This document shows, in pieces, positions 24,828-32,836 of a DNA stretch of 64,000 nucleotides; position 1 is the first letter of the stretch, and the number at the start of each line of letters is the position of its first letter. Position numbers and translations under genes: made by a program. Origin of the DNA: FEN-1219 sp963713355 (lineage in GTDB: Bacteria > Pseudomonadota > Gammaproteobacteria > Steroidobacterales > Rariloculaceae); assembly GCA_963713355.1 (NCBI GenBank), contig CAVQLK010000006.1:620001-684000 (forward strand), given 5' to 3'. The notes below the pieces were generated by a model. It was given only the letters and a program-made list of their open reading frames with translations. It had not been told where the DNA came from and searched no databases.

Positions 24828-26939
24828 GTGAAGAAGAAAACTGCGCTCGTGCTCGTAATCCTTGGCGGCGTGGTCGCGCTGGCTGCCGCGCTGCTCACGA
24901 AAGCGCCCGGGCCCGAAGCGACAACCGCACCGCGCCTCGGCTATTCAGAGCTCCCCGACGGCCGCGGCGGAATCAACGTCGAATCAATCGTTTACACCGA
25001 GCAGATGGGATTCGACAAGGCGCGCTCCCTGGAAGCGTTCGAGGCAACGCTTTATCCACTGCTCAACCTGCGCTGCAACGGTTGCCATAGCACCGAGAAC
25101 ACGAACGGCAGCGGAGCGCAGCCCCCGCTGCACGCGGACGTCGACGTGAATCTCGCGCACGAATACGCGCTGACGCGCGTCAATTTGCGCGAGCCCGAAA
25201 ACTCGAAGCTCGTCGTGCGCATGGGTATCGACCGGCACAATTGTTTTGTGGGCAGCTGCGAAAGATCGCATGCGATGATGCTTGAAGCCGTGATCGCCTG
25301 GCGCGATGCGGTCGCCGACATGATTCCCCAGGTTCCGCGCGGCGTCGATGAATCCGTGCAAATCACCGAAGAGCAAGTGTTAGCGTGGATCGAGGCCGAT
25401 CGGGGCAACATTCCGGCCGCCGACCAGGAATTCGTCAAATACACGTCGTTCCATGCGCTCCACAACGCCGGCGTCAGTGCGCAGAATTTGAATCACGCGC
25501 GTGTCGGGTTATCCAAGGCGTTAAACAGCACGGCTCGCTGGGCGCCGCGCATCGCGAATCCCGTCGACGTGAACGGCATGGGCATGCTGTACCGGTTCGA
25601 CATTCGGGATTATTGGGGCCACACGCTCATCGACACGTCGGACCCCGAGTTTGCGCTTTTCTATGGCGGCTCCGACGAGGATCTTGCGTTCGACGAGCGC
25701 ACGGTGGACTTGAACGGCAAGCCGATCACGTTCGCTGCGCTCGCCGAGATGGTTCATGCGCTCAAGCCCGAGGTCACACGCGACGCCAAGTTCGCTCGCC
25801 TCGTTTGGGCTCGCGTCCTCAAGGGGAACGCGGAAGGTCCGTCCGAACGCGCGCTCTTGCCGCCGCCGAACCTCGACGGATTCATCGGCGAGCGCGAGCG
25901 CGGGCCGCACGGCCAGAAGATCGTGATTCCGGAGAGCTTGCGCTACGTTGAAGCAGCGCAACTGACCTACACGTTGACTCATCCGGACGTGTACAACGCG
26001 ATCATGGCTATTCCCGGCTACTCCCACGAGTTCGAAAAGGAGCTCGGTGTCGACAAATCTAGGGGCGTGGATTCGTACGATTACCTGCTCACGTACGAAG
26101 CCATCACGATCGATTCGCGCATGCTATGGAGAGCCGAGACGCCCACCGGTTATTACTGGAAGACGTTCGATATCTTCACCCAGGGCATGGTCGATATCGA
26201 TAAAGCTTATCGAAGCGGCGACGTCACGTATCCGTTCTGGGCAAATCCTGTCCCGCAATTCATTTACAACGATGGTGGCACCAGGCCCACGGACTTGAGT
26301 TACGTCGCGACGCTGCCGCTGGCGTCGTTCACGTTCGACACGAACGGCTCGGTGGGCCGCTATACGGGCCAGAGCGGTCCGCAACAGTCCGCCGAGGAAG
26401 TGATCTGGAGTTTGCCCAACGGGCTACAGGGATATGCGCTGTTCGGCTCGTATAATCAGCGGCGCGTCGACGCGTACACGAACATCGTGCGCGACCCGCG
26501 AATCCTCAGAGACGTCCCGGGCGATAGCACGCTCGATAACCTGACCGGCCTCGGCCGGAATGCCGGCATCTCGGACCATCGATTGAGCACAGGGAACTCG
26601 TGCATCAGCTGCCACATCGACGGCATGAACCGGGTCAACAACGATCTCAGGGATTGGCTCGACGAGGAAAACGGCCGCCGCCTGCCCAAGGGCGAATTCG
26701 GTGTCGATGGTTGGGTTAACGATCCGGCCACCGTTCAGCGCGTTCGCGAGCTCTATCCGCCGTCCGCGGAGGTCCGCGCCAAGATCGAAAACGATCGCCG
26801 CCTGTATCTGACTGCGATGGCGCAGATCAAAGAGGAGATGATCCTAGGCGTGGACAAAAACATTTACGTCGAGCCCGCTATCTGGACGATCGAATGGGCG
26901 CGCAATTTCTACGGGTATCCGGTCACGCGCTCGAATTGA
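24828..26939 (+). CDS. large exported diheme c-type cytochrome-like protein
   Basis: The 703-residue product has an N-terminal membrane/export segment (MKKKTALVLVILGGVVALAA) and two heme-c motifs, CNGCH at residues 83-87 and CISCH at 592-596. I do not recognise the long middle part, which is rich in aromatic residues and has no repeats that I can see. The protein resembles large secreted cytochromes of unknown partner rather than small soluble cytochrome c. GTG 24828 is the likely start. Base composition is close to the neighbourhood. It may pass electrons to an oxidase or act as a dioxygenase-like heme enzyme; neither is shown. Confidence 0.65.
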   Translation: MKKKTALVLVILGGVVALAAALLTKAPGPEATTAPRLGYSELPDGRGGINVESIVYTEQMGFDKARSLEAFEATLYPLLNLRCNGCHSTENTNGSGAQPPLHADVDVNLAHEYALTRVNLREPENSKLVVRMGIDRHNCFVGSCERSHAMMLEAVIAWRDAVADMIPQVPRGVDESVQITEEQVLAWIEADRGNIPAADQEFVKYTSFHALHNAGVSAQNLNHARVGLSKALNSTARWAPRIANPVDVNGMGMLYRFDIRDYWGHTLIDTSDPEFALFYGGSDEDLAFDERTVDLNGKPITFAALAEMVHALKPEVTRDAKFARLVWARVLKGNAEGPSERALLPPPNLDGFIGERERGPHGQKIVIPESLRYVEAAQLTYTLTHPDVYNAIMAIPGYSHEFEKELGVDKSRGVDSYDYLLTYEAITIDSRMLWRAETPTGYYWKTFDIFTQGMVDIDKAYRSGDVTYPFWANPVPQFIYNDGGTRPTDLSYVATLPLASFTFDTNGSVGRYTGQSGPQQSAEEVIWSLPNGLQGYALFGSYNQRRVDAYTNIVRDPRILRDVPGDSTLDNLTGLGRNAGISDHRLSTGNSCISCHIDGMNRVNNDLRDWLDEENGRRLPKGEFGVDGWVNDPATVQRVRELYPPSAEVRAKIENDRRLYLTAMAQIKEEMILGVDKNIYVEPAIWTIEWARNFYGYPVTRSN

Positions 26940-27115
26940 GCCTACGGCCCCGTCCCACGTCAGCATCTTCGTTTGTCCTGCCCAAGTCATCAGCCCTGAC
27001 CCCTCCAGCAGCCGCTAGCTTGCTCACTTTTCTGCTTCGTCGCGCCCCTGGTTGAATCCGGTCAGTTGGGCGGGTAACGTCGTGGGTAACATTCCGGCGG
27101 AGTCTGGGGTTACAC

Positions 27116-27249
27116 ATGCTAACGGACACGAAGATCCGGAGCACCAGGCCTCGGCAAACTCCCTGCAAGCCGGCCGACGACCGCGGCGGCGCGCGTTGCG
27201 CTTTCGGTATCGCTGGCAACACCGGGAGAAGATGCTCAGCCTGAAATGA
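27116..27249 (+). pseudogene. tyrosine integrase N-terminal remnant (DUF4102 type), frameshifted
   Basis: From ATG 27116 the frame reads MLTDTKIRSTRPRQTPCKPAD, the start of arm-binding-domain phage/island integrases (usually MLTDTKIR..KP..KPYK..D). After a frameshift it continues as LRFRYRWQHREKMLSLK and a stop at 27249, matching the W-x-[LF]-[RK]-YR..GRE-K-[ML]-[SA]-LG part. The catalytic domain is gone. Upstream repeats of GGGTAAC (27072, 27084) are of the kind often seen before such integrases. Confidence 0.6.
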
Positions 27250-27304
27250 AAATGTGCGCCTGAGGCCGTAGAGCCGCTACCACCGTGAGTGGAGGAGCAA
27301 CCCC

Positions 27305-27865
27305 ATGCCGACTGAACTCTGCCGTAACCGTGTGCGCTGCCTCCCCAAGCCGGTAGTGGTTCAGGCTTGCAGCGTAGGAACTGTCTTGCTGCTTACGCTG
27401 CCATCGGTCGGCGTGTGCCAGACCACATCAGTCCAGGATGGGGCAGTGCAGTCTTCAGTCACACTCGAGCAACGCGTGGCTGACCACGATATTCCGCTCA
27501 GTGAATTACTCCAGGCCGTGCACACAGCTGAAGATAACTTCTTTTCTCAGTTTAATGAATTGAATGACGACGCGAGGCTCGATTTCCACTGCTATCAAGA
27601 AGCGCCGTTGGGGCGGCGACTCAAGCAGCGTGTTTGCCGCGCGAATTTCGTACAAGAGCTCACGGGAGAGACGTCGCGTGAATATCGTCCAGTTGATGAA
27701 CTGAGCTTGCGTAGCCTGGAAAAGCTTTTACAAGAACAAATGAATCGCCTGGTAGCAGAGCACCCGAAGCTATTCGACGCGTTAAGCAAGGTCTCCGATG
27801 CGAAGGAACGCTATGACTCCCAATTTAGTAGGAGGTGCGGAGGCCGAAAGCGTGATTGCCGATGA
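27305..27865 (+). CDS. exported Cys-containing hypothetical protein
   Basis: The 186-residue product has an export signal (VLLLTLPSVGVCQ) and a conserved-looking core, FFSQFNELNDDARLDFHCYQ then GRRLKQRVCRANF. I have seen this core in gammaproteobacterial hypothetical proteins but know no function for it. A good ribosome-binding site, GGAGGA, lies before ATG 27305. Its AT-richer codon use differs from the flanking housekeeping genes, and it sits between an integrase remnant and an IS remnant, so it was probably acquired. The last 15 residues (RRCGGRKRDCR) look read into unrelated sequence, so the C-terminus may be truncated. Confidence 0.6.
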   Translation: MPTELCRNRVRCLPKPVVVQACSVGTVLLLTLPSVGVCQTTSVQDGAVQSSVTLEQRVADHDIPLSELLQAVHTAEDNFFSQFNELNDDARLDFHCYQEAPLGRRLKQRVCRANFVQELTGETSREYRPVDELSLRSLEKLLQEQMNRLVAEHPKLFDALSKVSDAKERYDSQFSRRCGGRKRDCR

Positions 27866-28400
27866 TACGCTTTGACGGCCCGAATTTGGCCAAAGGCTGC
27901 GTATCGCCCGGCATGCCGAGCGTCATCCTGCCCACCGGCTCGTACGCCATCCGCTTCATCGAGCACGGCGCCGATCTCGTGCTGCAAACGAGTGGTTGGA
28001 GATCGACCGAGTGACTCACATCGGCTGTGGGGAGCCGTAGGCCGTTTTGTCTTCATTTGAATTTGCTTCTTTCAAGCCATGCGACGCAAGGCGAAATCAG
28101 TCGCGCGATGTAGAGGGATGCGTTCGGCGCTCGAGCGTCGAGGAGACGCTGGACGCGCTGCTCGAAGCCGAAGCTCACCAGATCTGCCGAGCGCAGCGCT
28201 ACGAGCGCTCGCCGAAGCGAACCGACACGCCGGCGGGGCAAGCGGCGTTACCTGCGGATGGAGACCCTGCTCGATCCTGCGAAGCAAGAGGCAGCTGCCT
28301 GAGGCCGCCGCTTCGATGAAAAGTGCGAAAGATCGTTGCACTACCGCTCGCCTCTGCGAGGCGGAGTTTCGAGATACCCCCGCTTATGTGGAGAAACAGT
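27866..28400 (+). other. 535-base stretch with transposase debris
   Basis: The part from 27866 to about 28130 matches no gene I recognise. An IS256-like remnant follows at 28134-28302. The last 60 bases hold the ribosome-binding site of the SnoaL-like gene (GGAG before ATG 28401). Confidence 0.4.
28134..28302 (+). pseudogene. IS256-type transposase remnant
   Basis: The frame at 28134 reads SVEETLDALLEAEAHQICRA then QRYERSPKRTDTPAG, which resembles the start of IS256-family transposases (..ALLEAEA..L..A.RYER...R...R.G). After a frame change the sequence reads KRRYLRMETLLDP and ends in TGA at 28300-28302, like the RRYM-x-LET tail of the same family. The joined ends suggest a large internal deletion. 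Assignment is from pattern alone. Confidence 0.45.
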
Positions 28401-28958
28401 ATGAAAGCAGATCGCTCAGGAATTGTAGTACTGATGCTGTCAATCGCCGGTGTCCCGTGTAATCCAGCGTTGGCCCAGCAACCGGAGAATGCGCTGTCCG
28501 TCCGGCTGGCGACACTGGAGGCGCGTGTTCAGCATCTGGAAGACGAACGGGAAATCCATGCCATTGTTTTTGACTACATGCGCTTCAGTGCGGCGAGGGA
28601 CTGGCAGGCCTATGCTGATTTGTTCACCGCAGACGGCGAACTGGAACTGTTTGATAGCACCCACCAAGGCCGCCAGGCAATTTTTGACCGTGTAGCCGGC
28701 AGCACAACCAATACGTCACGACCGGACGCTCTACCCCGAGTGAGTTTCCTGACCGGGGTAAATATCCAGCTCCACGGCGATCAGGCCACCAGCGTTTCCA
28801 GGTTCAATTCCTATGCGGAGAATGCTGACGGCACCATGAGCGTCACCGGCACCGGTCGCTACGAAGATGCCCTGGTGAAAATCAATGGTCGCTGGAAAAT
28901 TCGGAAGCGCAGCGTCAACTGGGATATGCCAAGCCGCATGGTGCGACCCGCCAGATAG
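28401..28958 (+). CDS. exported SnoaL-like (NTF2-fold) protein
   Basis: The 185-residue product has a signal peptide (MKADRSGIVVLMLSIAGVPCNPALA) and a SnoaL-like domain. The domain starts in a helix with LATLEARVQHLEDEREIHAI, then DYMRFSAARDWQAYADLFTADGELELFD, and ends in GRYEDALVKINGRWKIRKRS. SnoaL-like domains form cone-shaped barrels used by isomerases, hydratases or as binding modules; the sequence does not say which. ATG 28401 is preferred over 28323 because it begins the signal peptide after GGAG. Codon use is AT-richer than the chromosome and the gene is flanked by IS remnants, so it was likely acquired. Confidence 0.75.
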   Translation: MKADRSGIVVLMLSIAGVPCNPALAQQPENALSVRLATLEARVQHLEDEREIHAIVFDYMRFSAARDWQAYADLFTADGELELFDSTHQGRQAIFDRVAGSTTNTSRPDALPRVSFLTGVNIQLHGDQATSVSRFNSYAENADGTMSVTGTGRYEDALVKINGRWKIRKRSVNWDMPSRMVRPAR

Positions 28959-29159
28959 TCGACGCCCACCACTTTGCGAATTTCCTCAGGCACCCGCGAA
29001 TGTTTACGCTTCGTGCCGGGCCGTCCGGCATGCAGCGTGCGATTCATGCTCCATGGCGCTGATGCCACGCGCGCTGGAACTTGTCCGCGGCGGACGGTGC
29101 TCAGGCATGCGTCTCTTGATGGAGACGCCCACTATTCGCGGACGGTAAGTTCGATACTG

Positions 29160-30107
29160 TTATAGCGTGAGCGCCACACGGATGGTCAGGTAGTTCCTCC
29201 CGCGGGTATCCGGCCTATATCCGCGCACTCGATTGCCCGAGCGGTGCATGTACGGATTACTGATAAACGAGCCAGAACGGAACATGCGTGAACTACAGCT
29301 GCCCTCTTTGTTGGCAGAAGCATCATTGGAAGTGGCACTGAGATCTGCCAGATAGCAGTCTTCTACCCATTCAAAAGCATTGCCGTGCATGTCGTGCAAA
29401 CCGAAGGCATTTGGCGGGAAGGAAGCAACCGGCGCCGTTTGATCCAGCCACGCATCGCGGCCTTCCGCCTTGGGCCCCAGACCGGGTTCTTCCTTGCCAA
29501 AATTGCCATAGTTGTGATCTAGCGTGTCGCCCCAGGGATAGGCAGTGGTAGTGCCCGCACGCGCTGCATATTCCCATTCGGCTTCAGAGATCACCCGGTA
29601 TTTGTCGTCCTTGCCGGTCTTGTTGTTTAACCAGCCTACATAAGCCTGGGCGTCGTACCAGCTCACACCAACGACAGGTCGGTTACCGCGGCCCCAATCG
29701 ACAAAATCCGGATTGGGCTCACCGGCAAACGTCAAACGCAGCGCCTGATCTACGGCGAGGCCATCGCAAGCGCCGTCACGCATACAGGCCTCCCACTGAT
29801 CCCAGGTTACTTCCGTTTTACCTACTGCAAAGGGTTGGGCAATGGTCACCAGATGCTGCGCTTCGTGATCGCGGCGATGATATTCGTCTCCAGGTGTGCC
29901 CATGGTGAAGGAGCCGGCAGGCAGTACCACCATGTCTGGGCAGTTACGGCATTCCTTGAACACGTCGCCCGGTTGATGGGGAGAGGTCATGGGTTGAGGT
30001 GCTGCAGCCAGAGCGGCAGTCATGCTGGCGTTGTTATTGCCGGTACTGTCGCCACAGGCGGTCAACAGCGCCAAGCATGCCAAGGCGCAAAGTAGGAGTT
30101 GTTTCAT
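29160..30107 (-). CDS. FGE-fold (sulfatase-modifying-factor-like) lipoprotein, probably not a true FGE
   Basis: The 315-residue lipoprotein (lipobox LLTAC, Cys at residue 18) has the formylglycine-generating-enzyme fold: MVVLPAGSFTMGTPGDE, KTEVTWDQWEACM, PVVGVSWYDAQAYVGWLN, YRVISEAEWEYAARAGTTT, YPWGD, and FGLHDMHGNAFEWVEDCY. In true FGEs the last strand carries two copper-binding Cys after GGS; here the segment reads SGSFISNPYMHRSGNRVRGY with no Cys. Sulfatase activation is therefore unlikely; a PvdO- or EgtB-like or structural role is possible. ATG 30107 starts the lipoprotein signal; the frame extends to 30248. An ISL3 remnant lies just upstream. Confidence 0.8.
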   Translation of the reverse strand: MKQLLLCALACLALLTACGDSTGNNNASMTAALAAAPQPMTSPHQPGDVFKECRNCPDMVVLPAGSFTMGTPGDEYHRRDHEAQHLVTIAQPFAVGKTEVTWDQWEACMRDGACDGLAVDQALRLTFAGEPNPDFVDWGRGNRPVVGVSWYDAQAYVGWLNNKTGKDDKYRVISEAEWEYAARAGTTTAYPWGDTLDHNYGNFGKEEPGLGPKAEGRDAWLDQTAPVASFPPNAFGLHDMHGNAFEWVEDCYLADLSATSNDASANKEGSCSSRMFRSGSFISNPYMHRSGNRVRGYRPDTRGRNYLTIRVALTL

Positions 30108-30153
30108 GTCGTACCTCTTTTTTCTGTGGCTTTCCGGCTCTTCAGCGATCTGA

Positions 30154-30366
30154 AGGTGCTCAAGCTGGCTCGGCGCTCGAAAAAGCCGTTTGGTGAAGGT
30201 GTGGCACCGAGAAGTTGCCGAGATGATCGATCGGCACTGGAACGGCATCGCCCTGTGCTCTCAGTCCGACAACCAGGTGTCGCTCGGCTTCGTCGAGGGG
30301 CTGAACAACAAAACCTGCGTGATCCAGAGAGGGGCGTACGGCCTGCGAGACGAGGACTGCGCCTGA
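30154..30366 (+). pseudogene. ISL3-type transposase C-terminal remnant
   Basis: The plus frame reads KSRLVKVWHREVAEMIDRHW, then NGIALCSQSDNQ, then GFVEGLNNKTCVIQRGAYGL and ends at TGA 30364-30366. The pattern [NG]-x-x-EGLNNK-x-[RC]VIQR-x-AYG is the end of ISL3-family transposases. About 65 codons remain, without the DDE core. It ends the run of mobile-element debris that began at 27.1 kb. Confidence 0.6.
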
Positions 30367-30860
30367 GAACTCGCCTGTATGCTTTCGCCCCTCGGAAATC
30401 ATCCGATTTACCCTCACGAGTACGCGAGAGCCCTTTTTTTTGCGGCTTAAAGCATACAGGAAACCACGCGTAAATTGAGAGGAAGGATAGGGCAAGACTA
30501 ATCGCCGACAGAGCTTCGCTCAACGATCCAGTGGTGCCCACCGGTCGACTCTCATCGACGGCTATGCGGAGAGTTACTCGCCCCATTCAATGTCGGATAG
30601 ATCAGGCTGCTCGGCAGACGCTCGGGAGAGTCCAAACTCATCGCGGTGATGTCGTGCACCAGCTCGTCGACAGCCGTCCAGCAACCGAGCGCCATGAAAA
30701 AAAGCAGTTCCCCCAAAGCGCCCTTGCCGTACTTCCCGCGTTTAGCCGGCGGAGGCAAGTTTTACCGCTGTGCGGCGGGAAAATCGTATTGACAATGCTT
30801 ATTGACGGTATTTGCGCCTTTAATAGATGATTCGGTCGGAGTCAATGCGGATGAACGACC
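30367..30860 (+). other. 494-base stretch upstream of the acyl-CoA dehydrogenase-like operon
   Basis: No gene recognised. The last 75 bases are AT-rich and hold a perfect TTGACA at 30789, a second TTGACG at 30802 and TAATAG at 30821. These may form the promoter of the 30861-34005 operon, although no pair has ideal spacing. The run of T at 30433-30441 sits in a poor hairpin context. Confidence 0.35.
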
Positions 30861-31982
30861 ATGTCCACCTATCTCGAAGCCATTGGAAAGATCGCCGAAA
30901 ATGTAGTCGCTCGCCACGCGACGCAAGTCGACCGCGACGGCAGCTTTCCTGAACTCGCCATCGATGCCATACGCAGCGAACGACTATTGGGTCTGATCAG
31001 CGCGAAAGAAGTCGGCGGGATGGGAGAGCCCGCACGCGCCGCTGCTTTAGTCGTCGAGAGATTGGCACGGGAATGCGGCTCGAGCGCGATGGTAATGTGC
31101 ATGCATTACGCGGCCGCCGCTGTTATCGAGGCGTTCGCGGAAAAGCAGGTTCGTCGGGAGCTGGCCGCGGGCGAGCACCTTGCGACGCTCGCGTTTTCCG
31201 AGACAGGATCGCGCAGTCACTTCTGGGCCCCACTCGGAACCGCTACGAAGCGGGATGGCAGTATTCGTCTGGACAGCAAGAAGAGCTGGGTCACTTCCGC
31301 CAGCCATGCGACGCTTTATGTGTGGTCTAGCCAGGCGGTGGGGAAGCAGGGCGGGTGCACGCTATGGCTCGTACCGCGCGCGACGCCCGGGTTGCTTGTT
31401 CACGGCTCGTTTGATGGGTTGGGCTTGCGTGGCAACGATTCGACTCCGGTGACTGCGACAGCCGCGCTGATTCCAGAAAGCGCCCAGCTGGGCGAGGATG
31501 GAAGCGGCCTCGACATCATGCTCGGGACTGTCTTACCGATCTTCAACGTGATGACATCAGCTTGCTCCGTAGGTCTGATGGCTGCAGCGACGGCCGCTGC
31601 CACGGCTCACGCTTCGGAGACGAGGTACGAGCACATGAATTCGAAGCTTGCGGACCTGCCTACGGTCCGGGCTTATATCGCGCGAATGCACATCGCTACG
31701 GATCAGGCGAGATGCTTGCTGCTAGATACCCTGGATGCTCTCGAAGGAGGTCGAGCAGACACGATGTTGCGTGTGCTGGAGTGCAAGGCCACAGCGGGCG
31801 AGTCCGCCACACACGTACTCGATCTTGCAATGCGGGTCTGCGGGGGTGCGGCTTTCCGCCGCGAAGTCGGAGTCGAGCGGCGATTTCGGGATGCGCGCGC
31901 GAGTACGGTGATGGCGCCCACCACGGATCAACTCTACGACTTTATCGGCAAAGCGGTCTGCGGGTTGCCTCTTTTTTTATAG
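30861..31982 (+). CDS. acyl-CoA dehydrogenase-family flavoprotein
   Basis: The 373-residue protein has the three-part acyl-CoA dehydrogenase layout: an N-terminal helical domain (LLGLISAKEVGGMG, ARECGSSAMVMCMHYAAAAV), a beta domain (LAFSETGSRSHFW, KKSWVTSASHATLYV) and a C-terminal helical domain ending MRVCGGAAFRREVGVERRFR...PTTDQLYDFIG. I see no clear catalytic Glu, so it could be a dehydrogenase or one of the flavin monooxygenases of this fold. The start is ATG 30861. It leads an operon with a PhnD-like protein (11 bases downstream) and a TusA/ferritin-like fusion. Confidence 0.85.
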   Translation: MSTYLEAIGKIAENVVARHATQVDRDGSFPELAIDAIRSERLLGLISAKEVGGMGEPARAAALVVERLARECGSSAMVMCMHYAAAAVIEAFAEKQVRRELAAGEHLATLAFSETGSRSHFWAPLGTATKRDGSIRLDSKKSWVTSASHATLYVWSSQAVGKQGGCTLWLVPRATPGLLVHGSFDGLGLRGNDSTPVTATAALIPESAQLGEDGSGLDIMLGTVLPIFNVMTSACSVGLMAAATAAATAHASETRYEHMNSKLADLPTVRAYIARMHIATDQARCLLLDTLDALEGGRADTMLRVLECKATAGESATHVLDLAMRVCGGAAFRREVGVERRFRDARASTVMAPTTDQLYDFIGKAVCGLPLFL

Positions 31983-31993
31983 GAGAGCCACCT

Positions 31994-32836
31994 ATGCGCA
32001 AAACGCTGCTTATGGCCGCGGTGGCTTACGATCCCAAAGTCGTCACGATCTGGGAGGGCTTCAAGGCGTGGTTCGCAAGGCACGAACTTGATTTCGACTT
32101 CGTGCTTTATTCCAACTACGAGCGGCAGGTAGAGGCTCACCTCGCAGGTCACTTTCATGTTGCCTGGAACTCTCCTTTGGCTTGGCTGCAAGCCGACAAA
32201 CTGGGGCGACGAGCGGAAGCCATCGCCATGCGTGACACCGATCGCGATCTCACAAGCCTCGTAGTCGTCCGTAAGGAATCGCCGTTTCAATCACTGGCGG
32301 ATCTGGACGGAAAAGTCATAGGCACGGGTGCCGCAGACTCACCGCAAGCCACGCTAATTCCGCTGCTGCATCTCGCTGAAGCGGGGCTGGATCCTGAGAG
32401 TCGGGTAACTGTACGTCGCTTCGATACACTGCTGGGCAAGCACGGGGACCATATCGGGGGCGAGCGCGATGCGGCCAAGGCGCTGCTCCGGGACGACGTA
32501 GACGCGGCATGCATGATCGACAGCAATCATCTTGCCTTTATCAAGGAAGGCACTTTGCCGAGCGGTTCTACGCGCATCCTCGCCCAAACTGCATCCTATG
32601 ACCATTGCAACTTTACGGTTTTGAGCGATGCCCCAAACGAGCTCGTAAGCCGCTTTCGCGACCTGCTTTTGTCGATGTCGTACGACGATCCAGAGATACG
32701 ACCGTTGCTCGACCTAGAAGGGCTGAAGAAATGGCTACCGGGTCGCACGCAGAAGTATGCGCTGCTCGAGAGGGCAGTGAGGCGATTCGGCACTATCGAT
32801 ACGTTCGTTGAAGGAGTCGAAGGACGCCTAGGGTGA
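31994..32836 (+). CDS. PhnD/SsuA-type binding protein without export signal
   Basis: The 280-residue protein matches the PhnD-like periplasmic-binding fold: HFHVAWNSPLAWLQADKLGRR, MRDTDRDLTSLVVVRKESPFQ, LADLDGKVIGTGAADSPQAT, VDAACMIDSNHLAFI. These are the phosphonate/phosphite-type pocket segments. The start ATG 31994 follows AGGAGAG. The N-terminus, MRKTLLMAAVAYDPKVVTIW, goes straight into the first beta strand and has no convincing signal peptide, and no ABC permease or ATPase gene is nearby. It may be a cytoplasmic binding or enzyme protein instead of a transporter part. The stop overlaps the next gene by 4 bases. Confidence 0.75.
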   Translation: MRKTLLMAAVAYDPKVVTIWEGFKAWFARHELDFDFVLYSNYERQVEAHLAGHFHVAWNSPLAWLQADKLGRRAEAIAMRDTDRDLTSLVVVRKESPFQSLADLDGKVIGTGAADSPQATLIPLLHLAEAGLDPESRVTVRRFDTLLGKHGDHIGGERDAAKALLRDDVDAACMIDSNHLAFIKEGTLPSGSTRILAQTASYDHCNFTVLSDAPNELVSRFRDLLLSMSYDDPEIRPLLDLEGLKKWLPGRTQKYALLERAVRRFGTIDTFVEGVEGRLG

